Below, one piece after another: positions 1 to 8,930 of a stretch of 10,106 nucleotides of DNA. The notes beneath the pieces are model-generated. The model ran no database searches and had not been told where the DNA came from. It worked only from the letters and a program-made list of their open reading frames with translations. The first letter of the stretch is position 1. The number at the start of each line of letters is the position of its first letter. Made by a program: the position numbers and the translations under genes. The stretch is from positions 1 to 10,106 of the forward strand of contig JAJKFJ010001098.1 in the NCBI GenBank assembly GCA_027382625.1, given 5' to 3'. The stretch comes from Tetmemena sp. SeJ-2015 (taxonomy: Eukaryota > Ciliophora > Spirotrichea > Sporadotrichida > Oxytrichidae).

Positions 1-248
1 ACTTTCAATTTTATCCGCTGTATCTCTGCAAGGCACTTATCAGGAGTGCTAATTTTGTCGAAATACGATTAGGACCCCGAATTACCCGGGTTGCAGATGT
101 AGAGATGATGCACGTGCGGGATCAACTCGGCGCGAAAACGAGCCCAAAGCTGAATTTGGACATGCTTGAAATTTTCAATTTTGACATTTTTTTCGACCAA
201 AAATCACCATCGAGATTTTCGATTTAACCGCTCCAAATCGATAGATTA
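1..248 (+). repeat. Satellite unit 0, 5'-truncated by window edge
   Basis: This partial unit starts at about unit base 93, just before the first TTTTCAATTTT word, and runs to the unit end. It carries the A form of the terminal A/G site (CGATAG at 239-244). The CGCATGCG palindrome is damaged here (ATCCGCTG), and CTGCAG reads CTGCAAGG. Confidence 0.95.
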
Positions 249-590
249 GGTGTTAACTAGACCTGAAAAATATGGTTTTCACCTGCTTCACTCGATTAAG
301 GTCAAAAAATGGGATCAACGAGCAAGTACCTTAAATGCAGCATTTTCAATTTTCGCATGCGCTGTATCTCTGCAGGCACTTATCAGCGAGTGCTAATTTT
401 GTCGAAATACGATTCAGGGACCCCGAATTACCCCGGTTGCAGATGTAGAGATGATGCACGTGCGGGATCAACTCGGCGCGAAACGAGCCCAAAGCTGAAT
501 TTGGACATGCTTGAAATTTTCAATTTTGACATTTTTTCGACCAAAAATCACCATCGAGTTTTCGATTTAACCGCTCAAATCGATAGATTA
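249..590 (+). repeat. Satellite unit 1 (342 bp)
   Basis: This unit is near consensus and makes a good reference. GTTAAC, CGCATGCG, CTGCAG and GCACGTGC are all intact, but CCCCGGG is shortened to CCCCGG. The terminal site is A type (CGATAG). The internal repeated words are at 311-319 and 464-472 (GGGATCAAC) and at 342-353 and 516-527 (ATTTTCAATTTT). Confidence 0.97.
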
Positions 591-928
591 GGTGTTAACT
601 AGACCTGAAAAATATGGTTTCACTGCTTCATCGATTAAGGTCAAAAAATTGGGTCAACGAGCAAGTACCTTAATGCAGCATTTTCAATTTTCGCATGCGC
701 TGTATTCTCCGGCACTTATCAGCGAGTGTAATTTTGTCGAAATACGATTCAGGGACCCCGAATTACCCGGGTTGCAGATGTAGAGATGATGCACGTGCGG
801 GATCAACTCGGCGCGAAAACGAGCCCAAAGCTGAATTTGGACATGCTTGAAATTTTCAATTTTGACATTTTTTCGACCAAAAAATCACCATCGAGATTTC
901 GATTTAACCGCTCCAAATCGATAGATTA
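591..928 (+). repeat. Satellite unit 2 (338 bp)
   Basis: This is one of the two shortest units. It has small deletions in the GGTTTCACTGCTTCATCG stretch. CTGCAG is lost (TATTCTCCGGCAC), and the word GAGTGTAATTTT lacks a C. The terminal site is A type. Confidence 0.97.
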
Positions 929-1277
929 GGTGTTAACTAGACCTGAAAAATATGGTTTTCACCTGCTTCAAATCGATTAAGGTCAAAAAATGGGATCAAC
1001 GAGCAAGTACCTTAAATGCAGCATTTTCAATTTTCGCATGCGCTGTATCTCTGCAGCACTTATCAGCGAGTGCTAATTTTGTCGAAATACGATTCAGGGA
1101 CCCCGAATTACCCCGGGTTGCAGATGTAGAGATGATGCACGTGCGGGATCAACTCGGCGCGAAAACGAGCCCAAAGCTGATTTGGACCTTCTTGAAATTT
1201 TCAATTTTGACATTTTTTCGACCAAAAATCACCATCAGAGATTTTCGATTTAACCGCTCCACAATACGGTACGATTA
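929..1277 (+). repeat. Satellite unit 3 (349 bp), GGACCTTCTT variant
   Basis: The consensus GGACATGCTT reads GGACCTTCTT near 1186. Unit 17 near 6032 shares this two-base change, so it is probably a real variant. CTTCACTCGATT reads CTTCAAATCGATT. The unit end is disturbed (CACAATACGGTACGATTA), so the A/G site is uncertain but looks G type. Confidence 0.96.
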
Positions 1278-1627
1278 GGTTGTTAACTAGACACCTGAAA
1301 AATATGGTTTTCACCTGCTTAACTCGATTAAGGTCAAAAAATGGGGATCAACGAGCAAGTACCTATAAATGCAGCATTTTCATTTTCGCATGCGCTGTAT
1401 CTCTGCAGGCACTTATTAGCGAGTGCTAATTTTGTCGAATACGATTCAGGGACCCCGAATTACACCGGGTTGCAGATGTAGAGATCGTGCACGTGCGGGA
1501 TCAACTCGGCGCGAAACGAGCCCAAAGCTGAATTTGGACATGCTTGTAATTTTCAATTTTGACATTTTTTCCGACCAAAAATCACCATCTGAGATTTTCG
1601 ATTTAACCTGCTCCAATCGGTAGATTA
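1278..1627 (+). repeat. Satellite unit 4 (350 bp)
   Basis: The start is disturbed (GGTTGTTAACTAGACACCTG). CTTATCAGCG reads CTTATTAGCG, GAGATGATGC reads GAGATCGTGC, and ATGCTTGAAA reads ATGCTTGTAA. The terminal site is G type (CGGTAG). Confidence 0.96.
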
Positions 1628-1979
1628 GGTGTAACTAGACCTGGAAAATTGGTTTCACCTGCTTCACTCGATTGAGGTCAAAAATGGATCAACGAGCAAG
1701 TACCTTAAATGATGCAGCATTTCAATTTTCGCATGCGCTTTATCTCTGCAGGCACTTATCAGCGAGTGCTAATTGTTTGTTCGAAATACGATCAGGGTTA
1801 CCCGATATTACCCGGGTTTGCAGATGTAGAGGATGAATGCACGTTGCGGGAATCAACTCGGCGCGAAGAACGAGCCCAAAGCTGAATTTGGACAGCTTGA
1901 AATTTTCAATTTTGACATTTTTTTCGACCAAAAATCACCATCGAGAATTTCGATTTAACCGCTCCAAATCGAAAGATTA
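1628..1979 (+). repeat. Satellite unit 5 (352 bp), indel-rich
   Basis: Insertions cluster at about 1783-1870, in TTGTTTGTTCG, GAGGATGAATGCACGTTGC and GCGAAGAACG. The word AAATGCAGC carries a three-base insertion (AAATGATGCAGC). The terminal site reads CGAAAG, a form also seen in unit 17. Confidence 0.96.
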
Positions 1980-2327
1980 GGTGTTAACTAGACCTGAAAA
2001 ATATGGTTTTCACCTGCTTCACTCGATTAAGGTCAAAAATGGGATCAACGAGCAAGTACCCTTTAAATGCAGCATTTTCAAATTTTCGCATAGCGCTGTA
2101 TGCTCTGCAGGCACTTATCAGCGAGTGCTAATTTTGTCGAAATACGATTCAGGGACGCCGAATTACCCCGGGTTGCAGATGTAGAGATGATGCACGTGCG
2201 GGATCAACTCGCGAAAACGAGCCCAAAGTTGAATTTGGACATGCTTGAAATTTTCAATTTTGACATTTTTTCGACCAAAAATTCACCATCGAGATTTTCG
2301 ATTTAACCGCTCCAAATCGGTAGATTA
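1980..2327 (+). repeat. Satellite unit 6 (348 bp)
   Basis: CGCATGCG is broken by an inserted base (CGCATAGCGC). ACTCGGCGCG is shortened to ACTCGCG, and GGGACCCCG reads GGGACGCCG. The terminal site is G type. Confidence 0.97.
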
Positions 2328-2671
2328 GGTGTTAACTAGACCTGAAAAATATGGTTTTCACCTGCTTCACTCGATTAAGGTCAAAAAATGGGATCACGAG
2401 CAAGTACCTTAACATGCAGCATTTGTCCAATTTTCGAATGCGCTGTATCTTGCAGGCACTTATCAGCGAGTGCTAATTTTGTCGAAATACGATTCAGGGA
2501 CCCCGAATTACTCCGGGTTGCAGATGTAAGATGTGCACGTCGGGATTCAACTCGGTGCGAAAAACGAGCCCAAATGCTGAATTTTGGGACATGGCTTGAA
2601 ATTTCAATTTTGACATTTTTTCGACCAATAATCACCATCGAGATTTTCGATTTAACAGCTTCGATAGATTA
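2328..2671 (+). repeat. Satellite unit 7 (344 bp), indel-rich
   Basis: Changes include GCATTTGTCCAATTTTCGAATGCG, GATGTAAGATGTGCACG and GAATTTTGGGACATGGC. About six bases are missing close to the unit end (AACAGCTTCGATAG), which removes the left part of the AAATCG word. The terminal site is A type. Confidence 0.96.
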
Positions 2672-3019
2672 GGTGTTAACTAGACCTGAGAAATATGGTT
2701 TTCACCTGCTTCACTCGATTAAGGTCAAAAAATGGGATCAACGAGCAAATACCTTAAATGCAGCATTTTCAATTTTCGCATGCGCTGTAACTCTGCAGGC
2801 ACTTATCAGCGAGTGCTAATTTTGTCGAAATACGATTCAGGGACCCCGAATTACCCACCGGGTTGCAGATGTAGAGATTATGCACGTGCGGGATCAACTC
2901 GGCGCGAAAACGAGCCCAAAGCTGAATTTGGACATGCTTGAAATTTTCAATTTTGACATTTTTTCGACCAAAAATCACCATCGAGATTTTCGATTTAACC
3001 GCTCCAAATCGATAGATTA
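2672..3019 (+). repeat. Satellite unit 8 (348 bp)
   Basis: This unit carries several changes found elsewhere in the array: GCAAATACC (also unit 27), CTGTAACTCTGCAGG (also units 18 and 23) and GAGATTATGC (also unit 28). Its CCCGGG reads CCCACCGGG. The terminal site is A type, with the full 7-bp TCGATTT/AAATCGA dyad. Confidence 0.97.
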
Positions 3020-3359
3020 GGTGTTAACTAGACCTGAAAATATGGTTTTCACCTGCTTCACTCGATTAAGGTCAAAAATGAAATCAACGAGCAAGTACCT
3101 AAATGCAGCATTATCAATTTTCGCATGCGCTGTATCTCTGCAGGCACTTAACAGCGAGTGCTAATTTTTGTCGAAATCGTTCGGGGACCCCGAATTACCC
3201 CGGTTGCAGATGTAGAGATGATGCACGTGCGGGATCAACTCGGCGCGAAAACGAGCCCAAGCTGAATTTGGACATGCTTGAAATTTTCAATTTTGACATT
3301 TTTTCGACCAAAAATCACCATCGAGATTTTCGATTTAACCGCTCCAAATCGGTAGATTA
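3020..3359 (+). repeat. Satellite unit 9 (340 bp)
   Basis: ATGGGATCAAC reads ATGAAATCAAC. CTTATCAGCG reads CTTAACAGCG, as in unit 16. GATTCAGGGACC is changed to GTTCGGGGACC, and unit 22 shares the CGGGGACC part. The terminal site is G type. Confidence 0.97.
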
Positions 3360-3706
3360 GGTGTTAACTAGACCTGAAAAATATGGTTTTCACCTGCTTC
3401 ACTCGATTAAGGTCAAAAAATGGGATCAACGAGCAAGTACCTTAAATGCAGCATTTTCAATTTTTCGCATGCGCTGTATCTCTGCAGGCACTTATCAGCG
3501 AGTGCTAATTTTGTCGAAATACGATTCAGGGACCCCGATATACCCCGGGTTGCAGATGTAAAGATGATGCACGTGCGGGATCAACTCGGCGCGAAAACGA
3601 GCCCAAAGCTGAAATTGGACATGCTTGAAATTTTCAATTTGACATTTTTTTGGACCAAAAATCACCATCGAGTTTTTCGATTTAACCGCTCCAAATCGGT
3701 AGATTA
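3360..3706 (+). repeat. Satellite unit 10 (347 bp)
   Basis: This unit is near consensus, with CGCATGCG at 3466-3473, CTGCAG at 3482-3487, CCCGGG at 3544-3549 and GCACGTGC at 3569-3576. It carries TAAAGATGATG instead of TAGAGATGATG. Its neighbour unit 11 and also unit 16 share that change. The terminal site is G type. Confidence 0.97.
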
Positions 3707-4044
3707 GGTGTTAACTAGACCTGAAAAATATGGTTTTCACCTGCTTCACTCGATTAAGGTCAAAAATATGGGATCAACGAGCAAGTACCTTAAATGCAGC
3801 ATTTTCAATTTTCGCATGCGCTGTATCTCTGCAGGCAATTATCAGCGAGTGTAATTTTGTCGAAATACAATTCAGGGACCCCGAATTACCCGGGTTGCAG
3901 AGTAAAGATGATGCACGTGCGGGATCAACTCGGCGCGAAACGAGCCCAAAGCTGATTTGGACATGCTTGAAATTTTCAATTTTGGACATTTTTTCGACCA
4001 AAAATCACCATCGAGATTTTCGATTTAACCGTTCCAATAGATTA
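3707..4044 (+). repeat. Satellite unit 11 (338 bp)
   Basis: This is the joint shortest unit. It shares TAAAGATGATG with unit 10 and GAGTGTAATTTT with unit 2. The end is shortened (GTTCCAATAGATTAG), which removes the AAATCG arm of the terminal dyad, so the A/G type is only tentatively A. Confidence 0.96.
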
Positions 4045-4389
4045 GTGTTAACTAGACCTGAAAAATATGGTTTTCACCTGCTTTCACTCGATTAAGGTCA
4101 AAAAATGGGAATCAACGAGAGTACCTTAAATGCAGCATTTCAATTTTCGCATGCGCTGTATCTCTGCAGGCACTTATCAAGAGTGTGCTAATTTTGTCGA
4201 AATACGATCAGGGACCCGAATTAACCCGGGTTGCAGATGTAGAGATAATGCACGTGCGGGAATCAACTCGGCGCAAAAACGAGCCCAAAGCTGAATTTGG
4301 ACATGGTTGAAATTTTTCAATTTGACATTTTTTTTCGACCAAAAATCAACATCGAGATTTTCGATTTAACGCTCCAAATCGATAGATTA
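4045..4389 (+). repeat. Satellite unit 12 (345 bp)
   Basis: The start lacks one G (AGTGTTAACT). Other changes are AACGAGAGTACC, ATCAAGAGTGTGC, GAGATAATGC and GACATGGTTG. The terminal site is A type. Confidence 0.96.
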
Positions 4390-4734
4390 GGTGTTTACTA
4401 GACCTGAAAATATGGTTTTCACCTTGCTTCACTCGATTAAGGTCAAAAATGGGATCAACGAGCAAGTACCTTAAAAGAGCATTTTCAATTTCGCATGCGC
4501 TGTATCTCTGCATGCACTTATCAGCGAGTGTTAATTTTGTCGAAATACGATTCAGGGACCCGAATTACCCCGGGTTGCAGATGTAAGAGATGATGCACGT
4601 GCGGGATCAACTCGGCGCGAAAATGAGAGCCAAAAGCTGAATTTGGACATGCTTGAAATTCTTTCAATTTGACATTTTTTCGACCAAAATCACCATCGAG
4701 ATTTTCGATTTAACCGCTCCAAATCGGTAGATTA
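4390..4734 (+). repeat. Satellite unit 13 (345 bp)
   Basis: GTTAAC reads GTTTAC. CTGCAGGCAC reads CTGCATGCAC, which removes CTGCAG and creates a second GCATGC in the unit. GAGTGTTAATTTT is also found in unit 20. The terminal site is G type. Confidence 0.97.
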
Positions 4735-5089
4735 GGTGTTAACTAGACCTGAAAATATGGTTCACCTGCTTCAACTCGATTAAGGTCCAAAAAATGGATC
4801 CAACGACGCCAGTACCTTAAAATGCAGCATTTTTAAATTTTCGCAGCCGCTGTATCTCTGGCAGGCCACTTAATCAGCGAGTGCCTACCTTTGTCGAAAT
4901 AACGATTCAGGGACCCCGATTAACCCCCGGGTTGCAGATTGTAGAGATGATCATCGTGCGGGATCAACTCGGCGCGAAAACAGAGCCCAAAGCTGAATTT
5001 GGACATGCTTGAATTTTAATTTTGACATTTTTTTCGACCAAAATTCACCATCGAGATTTTCGATTTAACCGCTCCAAATCGGTAGATTA
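4735..5089 (+). repeat. Satellite unit 14 (355 bp), indel-rich
   Basis: This is one of the most disturbed units. Insertions cluster at about 4780-4960, for example AACGACGCCAGTACC, GCAGCCGCTG, CTCTGGCAGGCCAC and GAAATAACG. The excess length comes from these small insertions. The terminal site is G type. Confidence 0.95.
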
Positions 5090-5442
5090 GGTGTTAACTA
5101 GAGACCTGAAAAAAATATGGTTTTTCACCTGCTTCACTCGATCTAAGGTCAAAAAAATGGATTCACGAGCAAGTACCTTAAATCGCCATTTTCAATTCGC
5201 ATGCCTGTAATCTTCTGCAGGCCTTATCAGCGGAGTGCTATTTTGTCGAATACGATTCAGGGACCCCCGAATTACCCCGGGTTGGATATGTAGAGATCAT
5301 GCACGTGCGGGGATTAACTCGGCGCGAAAACGAGCCCAAAGCCGAATTTGGACATGCTTGAAATTTTCAATTTTGACATTTTCGACCAAAATTCACCATC
5401 GATGAATTTTCGATTTAACCGCTTCCAAATCGGGTAGAATTA
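5090..5442 (+). repeat. Satellite unit 15 (353 bp), indel-rich
   Basis: The start carries a two-base duplication (ACTAGAGACCTG) and a long A run. Small insertions and deletions continue through the unit, for example GCATGCCTGTAATCTTCTG and GCGGAGTGC. GTTGCAGATG reads GTTGGATATG. The terminal site is G type, with an extra G. Confidence 0.95.
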
Positions 5443-5784
5443 GGTGTTAAACTAGACCTGTAAAAATATGGTTTTTTCACCTGCTCACTCGATTAGGTAA
5501 AAATGGGATCAAGGAGCAAGTACCTAATGCAGCATTTTCAATTTTCGCATCGCTGTATCTCTGCAGGCACTTAACAGCGAGGGCTAATTTTGTCGAAATA
5601 CGATTCAGGGACCCCGAATTACCCCGGGTTGCAGATGTAAAGATGATGCACGTGGGATCAACTCGGCGCGAAAACGAGCCCAAAGCTGAATTTGGACATG
5701 CTTGAAATTTCAATTTTGACATTTTTTTCGACCCAAAAATCACCATCGAGATTTTCGATTTAACCGCTCCAAATCGGTAGATTA
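5443..5784 (+). repeat. Satellite unit 16 (342 bp)
   Basis: It has CTTAACAGCG as in unit 9 and TAAAGATGATG as in units 10 and 11. ATCAACGAGC reads ATCAAGGAGC, CGCATGCG is shortened to CGCATCGC, and GCACGTGCGGG reads GCACGTGGG. The terminal site is G type. Confidence 0.97.
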
Positions 5785-6123
5785 GGGTTAACTAGACCTG
5801 AAAATATGGTTTTCACCTGCTCAACGAGCAAGTACCTTAAAATGGGAATCAACGAGCAGTACCTTAAATGCAGCATTTCAATTTTCGCATGCGCTGTATC
5901 TCTGCAGGCATTATCACGAGTGCTAATTTTGTCAAATACGATTCAGGGCCCCGAATTACCCCGGGTTGCAGGTGTAGAGATGTGCACGTGCGGGATCAAC
6001 TCGGCGCGAAAACGACCCCAAAGCTGAATTTGGACCTTCTTGAAATTTTCAATTTTTGACATTTTTTCGACACAAAATCACCATCGAGATTTTCGATTAA
6101 ACCGCTCCCAAATCGAAAGATTA
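5785..6123 (+). repeat. Satellite unit 17 (339 bp), rearranged near its start
   Basis: Instead of the CACTCGATTAAGGTC stretch, this unit has a second copy of TCAACGAGCAAGTACCTTAA at 5821-5840. The normal copy follows from 5849. It also carries GGACCTTCTT (shared with unit 3), GGGCCCCG (shared with unit 19), ACGACCCCAAAG (shared with unit 24) and CGAAAG at the terminal site (shared with unit 5). It is the most variant-rich unit with changes that are also seen elsewhere. Confidence 0.96.
5821..5867 (+). repeat. Local 20-bp duplication replacing part of a unit
   Basis: Bases 5821-5840 match unit bases about 67-86, and the expected copy follows at 5849-5867 with one base missing. The stretch that should lie between CACCTGCT and AATGGGA in every other unit is gone, and the replacement is about the same length. 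This fits a template-switch or conversion event, or an assembly or read artefact. Confidence 0.85.
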
Positions 6124-6466
6124 GGTGTTAACTAGACCTGAAAAATATGGTTTTCACCTGCTTACTCGATTAAGGTCTAAAAATGGGATCAACGAGCAAG
6201 TACCTTAAATGCAGCATTTTCAATTTTCGCATGCGCTGTAACTCTGCAGGCACTTATCAGCGAGTGCTAATTTTGTCGAAATACGAATCAGGGACCCCGA
6301 ATTACCCCGGGTTGCAGATGTAGAGATGATGCACGTGCGGGATCACTCGGCGCGAAAACGAGCCCAAAGCTGAATTTGGACCATGCTTGAAATTTTCATT
6401 TTGACATTTTTTTCGACCAAAATCACCATCGAGATTTTCGATTTAACCGCTCCAAATCGGAGATAA
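6124..6466 (+). repeat. Satellite unit 18 (343 bp)
   Basis: CTGTATCTC reads CTGTAACTC, as in units 8 and 23. The end is disturbed (ATCGGAGATAAGG), so the A/G site is read only tentatively as G type. Confidence 0.97.
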
Positions 6467-6817
6467 GGTGTTTAACTAGACCTGAAAAAATATGGTTTTC
6501 ACCTGCTTCACTCGATTAAGGTTCAAAAAATGGGTCAACGAGCAAGTACCTTAAATGCAGGATTTTCATTTTCGGATGCGCTGTATCTCTGCAGGCACTA
6601 ATCAGCGAGTGCTAATTTTGTCGAATTACGATTCAGGGCCCCGAATTACCCAACGGGTTGCAGATGTAGAGATGATGCAGGTGCGGGATCAACTCTCGGC
6701 GCGAAAACGAGCCCAAGCTGAATTTGGACATGCTTGAAATTTTCAATTTTGAGCATTTTTTCGACCAAAAAATCACCATCGAGATTTTCGATTTAACCGC
6801 TCCAAATCGGTAGATTA
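6467..6817 (+). repeat. Satellite unit 19 (351 bp)
   Basis: It has TTCGGATGCG as in unit 21 and GGGCCCCG as in unit 17. GCACGTGC reads GCAGGTGC, which removes the palindrome. CCCGGG reads CCCAACGGG. The terminal site is G type. Confidence 0.97.
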
Positions 6818-7171
6818 GGTGTTAACTAGACCTGAAAATATGGTTTTCACCTGCTTCACTCGAATTAAGGTCAAAAATGGGATCAAAGAGCAAGTACCTT
6901 AAATGCAGCAATTCTTCAATTTTCGCATTGCGCTGTATCTCTTGCAGGCATCTTATACGAGTGTTAATTTTGTCGACAAATACGATTCCAGGGACCGCCG
7001 ACTTACCCCGGGTTCAGATGTAGAGAATGATGCACGTGCGGGATCACCCGCGCGAAAACGAGCCCAAAGCTGAAATTTGGACATGCTTGAAATTTTCAAT
7101 TTTGACACTTTTTTCGACCAAAAAATCACCATCGAGATTTTCGATTTAACCGCTCCAAAATCGATAGATTA
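6818..7171 (+). repeat. Satellite unit 20 (354 bp), indel-rich
   Basis: Small insertions cluster at about 6900-7060, for example GCAATTCTTCAATT, GCATTGCGC, GGCATCTTATACG and GTCGACAAATACG. GAGTGTTAATTTT is shared with unit 13. The terminal site is A type. Confidence 0.96.
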
Positions 7172-7519
7172 GGTGTTAACTAGACCTGAAAAATATGGTT
7201 TTCACCTGCTTCACTCGATTTAAGGTCAAAAAATGGGATCAACGAGCAAGTACCTTAAATGCAGCATTTTCAATTTTCGGATGCGCTGTATCTCTGCAGG
7301 CACTTATCAGCGAGTGCTAATTTTGTCGAAATACGATTCAGGGACCCCGAATTACCCCCGGGTTGCAGATGAAGAGATGATGCACGTGCGGGGAATCAAC
7401 TCGGCGCGAAAACGAGCCCAAAGCTGAATTTGCATGCTTGAAATTTTCAATTTTGCCATTTTTTCGAACCAAAAATCACCATCGAAATTTTCGATTAACC
7501 GCTCCAAATCGGTAGATTA
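7172..7519 (+). repeat. Satellite unit 21 (348 bp)
   Basis: It has TTCGGATGCG as in unit 19. GATGTAGAG reads GATGAAGAG, which removes the stop triplet that ends most reading frames at this point. AATTTGGACATGC is shortened to AATTTGCATGC. The terminal site is G type. Confidence 0.97.
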
Positions 7520-7865
7520 GGTGTTAACTAGACCTGAAAATATGGTTTTCACCTGCTTCACTCGATTAAGGTCAAAAAAATGGGATCAACGAGCAAGTAC
7601 CTTAAATGCAGCATTTTCAATTTCCGCATGCGCTGTATCTCTGCAGGCACTTATCAGCGAGTGCTAATTTTGTCGAAATACGATTCGGGGACCCGGATTA
7701 CCCCGGGTTGCAGATGTAGAGATGATGCACGTGCGGGATCAACTCGGCGCGAAAACGAGCCCAAGGCTGAATTTGGACATGCTTGAAATTTCCAATTTTG
7801 ACATTTTTTCGACCAAAAATCAACCATCGAGATTTTCGATTTTAACGCTCCAAATCGATAGATTA
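7520..7865 (+). repeat. Satellite unit 22 (346 bp)
   Basis: This unit is near consensus length. It has ATTTCCGCATGCG, CGGGGACC (shared with unit 9) and CCAAGGCTG. The terminal site is A type, and the unit start that follows lacks one G. Confidence 0.97.
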
Positions 7866-8216
7866 GTGTTAACTAGAACTGAAAAATATGGTTTTCACTT
7901 GCTTCACTCGATTAAGGTCAAAAATGGGATCAAACGAGGCAAGTACCTTAATGCAGCATTTTCAATTTTCGCATGCGCTGTAACTCTGCAGGCACTTATC
8001 AGCGAGTGCTAATTTTGTCCGAAATATCGAATTCAGGGACCCCGAATTAACCCCGGGTTGCAGAATGTAGAGATGATGCACGGCCGGGATCACTCGGCGC
8101 GAAAAAGACCCAACGCTGAATTTGGGACATGCTTTTGAAATTTGTTCAATTTGACATTTTTTCGCCAAAATTCACCATCGAGATTTTCGATTTAACCGCT
8201 CCAAATCGGTAGATTA
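7866..8216 (+). repeat. Satellite unit 23 (351 bp), AGAACTG variant
   Basis: CTAGACCTG reads CTAGAACTG. The next two units share this change and no other unit does. CTGTAACTC is shared with units 8 and 18. Indels are dense from 8020 to 8165. The terminal site is G type. Confidence 0.96.
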
Positions 8217-8569
8217 GGTGTTACTAGAACTGAAAAATATGGTTTTCACCTGCTCACTCGATTAAGGTCAAAAATGGGATCAACGAGCAAGTACCTAAAA
8301 TGCAGCATTTTCAATTTTTCGCATGCGTTGTATCTCTGCAGGCACTTATCATCGAGTCTTACCAGCGAGTGCTAATTTTGTCGAAATACGATTCAGGGAC
8401 CCGATTACCCGGGTTGCAGATGTAGAGATGATGCACGTGCGGGATCAACACGGCGCGAAAACGACCCCAAAGCTGAATTTGGACATGCTTGAAATTTCAA
8501 TTGACATTTTCTCGACCAAAAATCACCATCGTGAAATTTTCGATTTAACCGCTCCAAATCGGTAGATTA
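8217..8569 (+). repeat. Satellite unit 24 (353 bp), AGAACTG variant
   Basis: This unit carries CTAGAACTG and ACGACCCCAAAG (as in unit 17). A 13-bp local duplication at 8345-8370 explains its extra length. The terminal site is G type. Confidence 0.97.
8345..8370 (+). repeat. 13-bp local tandem duplication inside unit 24
   Basis: CTTATCATCGAGT (8345-8357) is followed directly by CTTACCAGCGAGT (8358-8370). Other units have a single CTTATCAGCGAGT here. The two copies differ at two positions, each copy keeping one consensus base that the other lacks. Confidence 0.9.
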
Positions 8570-8930
8570 GGTAACTAGAACTGAAAAATATGGTTTTCAA
8601 ACCCTGCTTCACTCGATTAAAGGTCAAAAAATGGGATCAACGAGCTAGTACCTTAAATGCAGCATTTTCAATTTTCGCATGCGCTGTATCTCTGCAGGCA
8701 CTTATCAGCGAGTGCCAATTTTGTCGGAATACGATTCAGGGACCCCGAATTAACCCGGGTTGCAGATGTAGAGATGTAGAAAGATGATGCCGTGGCGGGA
8801 TCAACTCGGCGCGAAAACTAGCCCAAAGCTGAATTTGTTTGGACATGCTTGAAATTTTCAATTTTGACATTTTTTCGACCAAAAATCACCATCGAGATTT
8901 TCGATTTAACCGCTCCAAATCGGTAGATTA
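8570..8930 (+). repeat. Satellite unit 25 (361 bp, longest), AGAACTG variant
   Basis: This is the third and last unit with CTAGAACTG. GTTAAC is lost by a deletion (GGTAACTAG). The extra length comes from an 8-bp duplication, GATGTAGA at 8765-8772 and 8773-8780, and from a TTTG duplication near 8834-8840. The terminal site is G type. Confidence 0.97.

Noticed and set aside
411..440. CENP-B-box-like motif around the CAGGGACCCCGAATTACC region
   Set aside because: CCCG followed by A/T and then more C/G faintly resembles the reversed box core, but the required CGAA end is absent. I could not match the essential positions on either strand.
3730..4095. Longest open reading frame, 121 codons, plus about 30 others on both strands
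   Set aside because: All are pieces of the satellite read in different frames, and their boundaries follow unit variants and indels. No signal, domain, start context or codon preference supports a gene.
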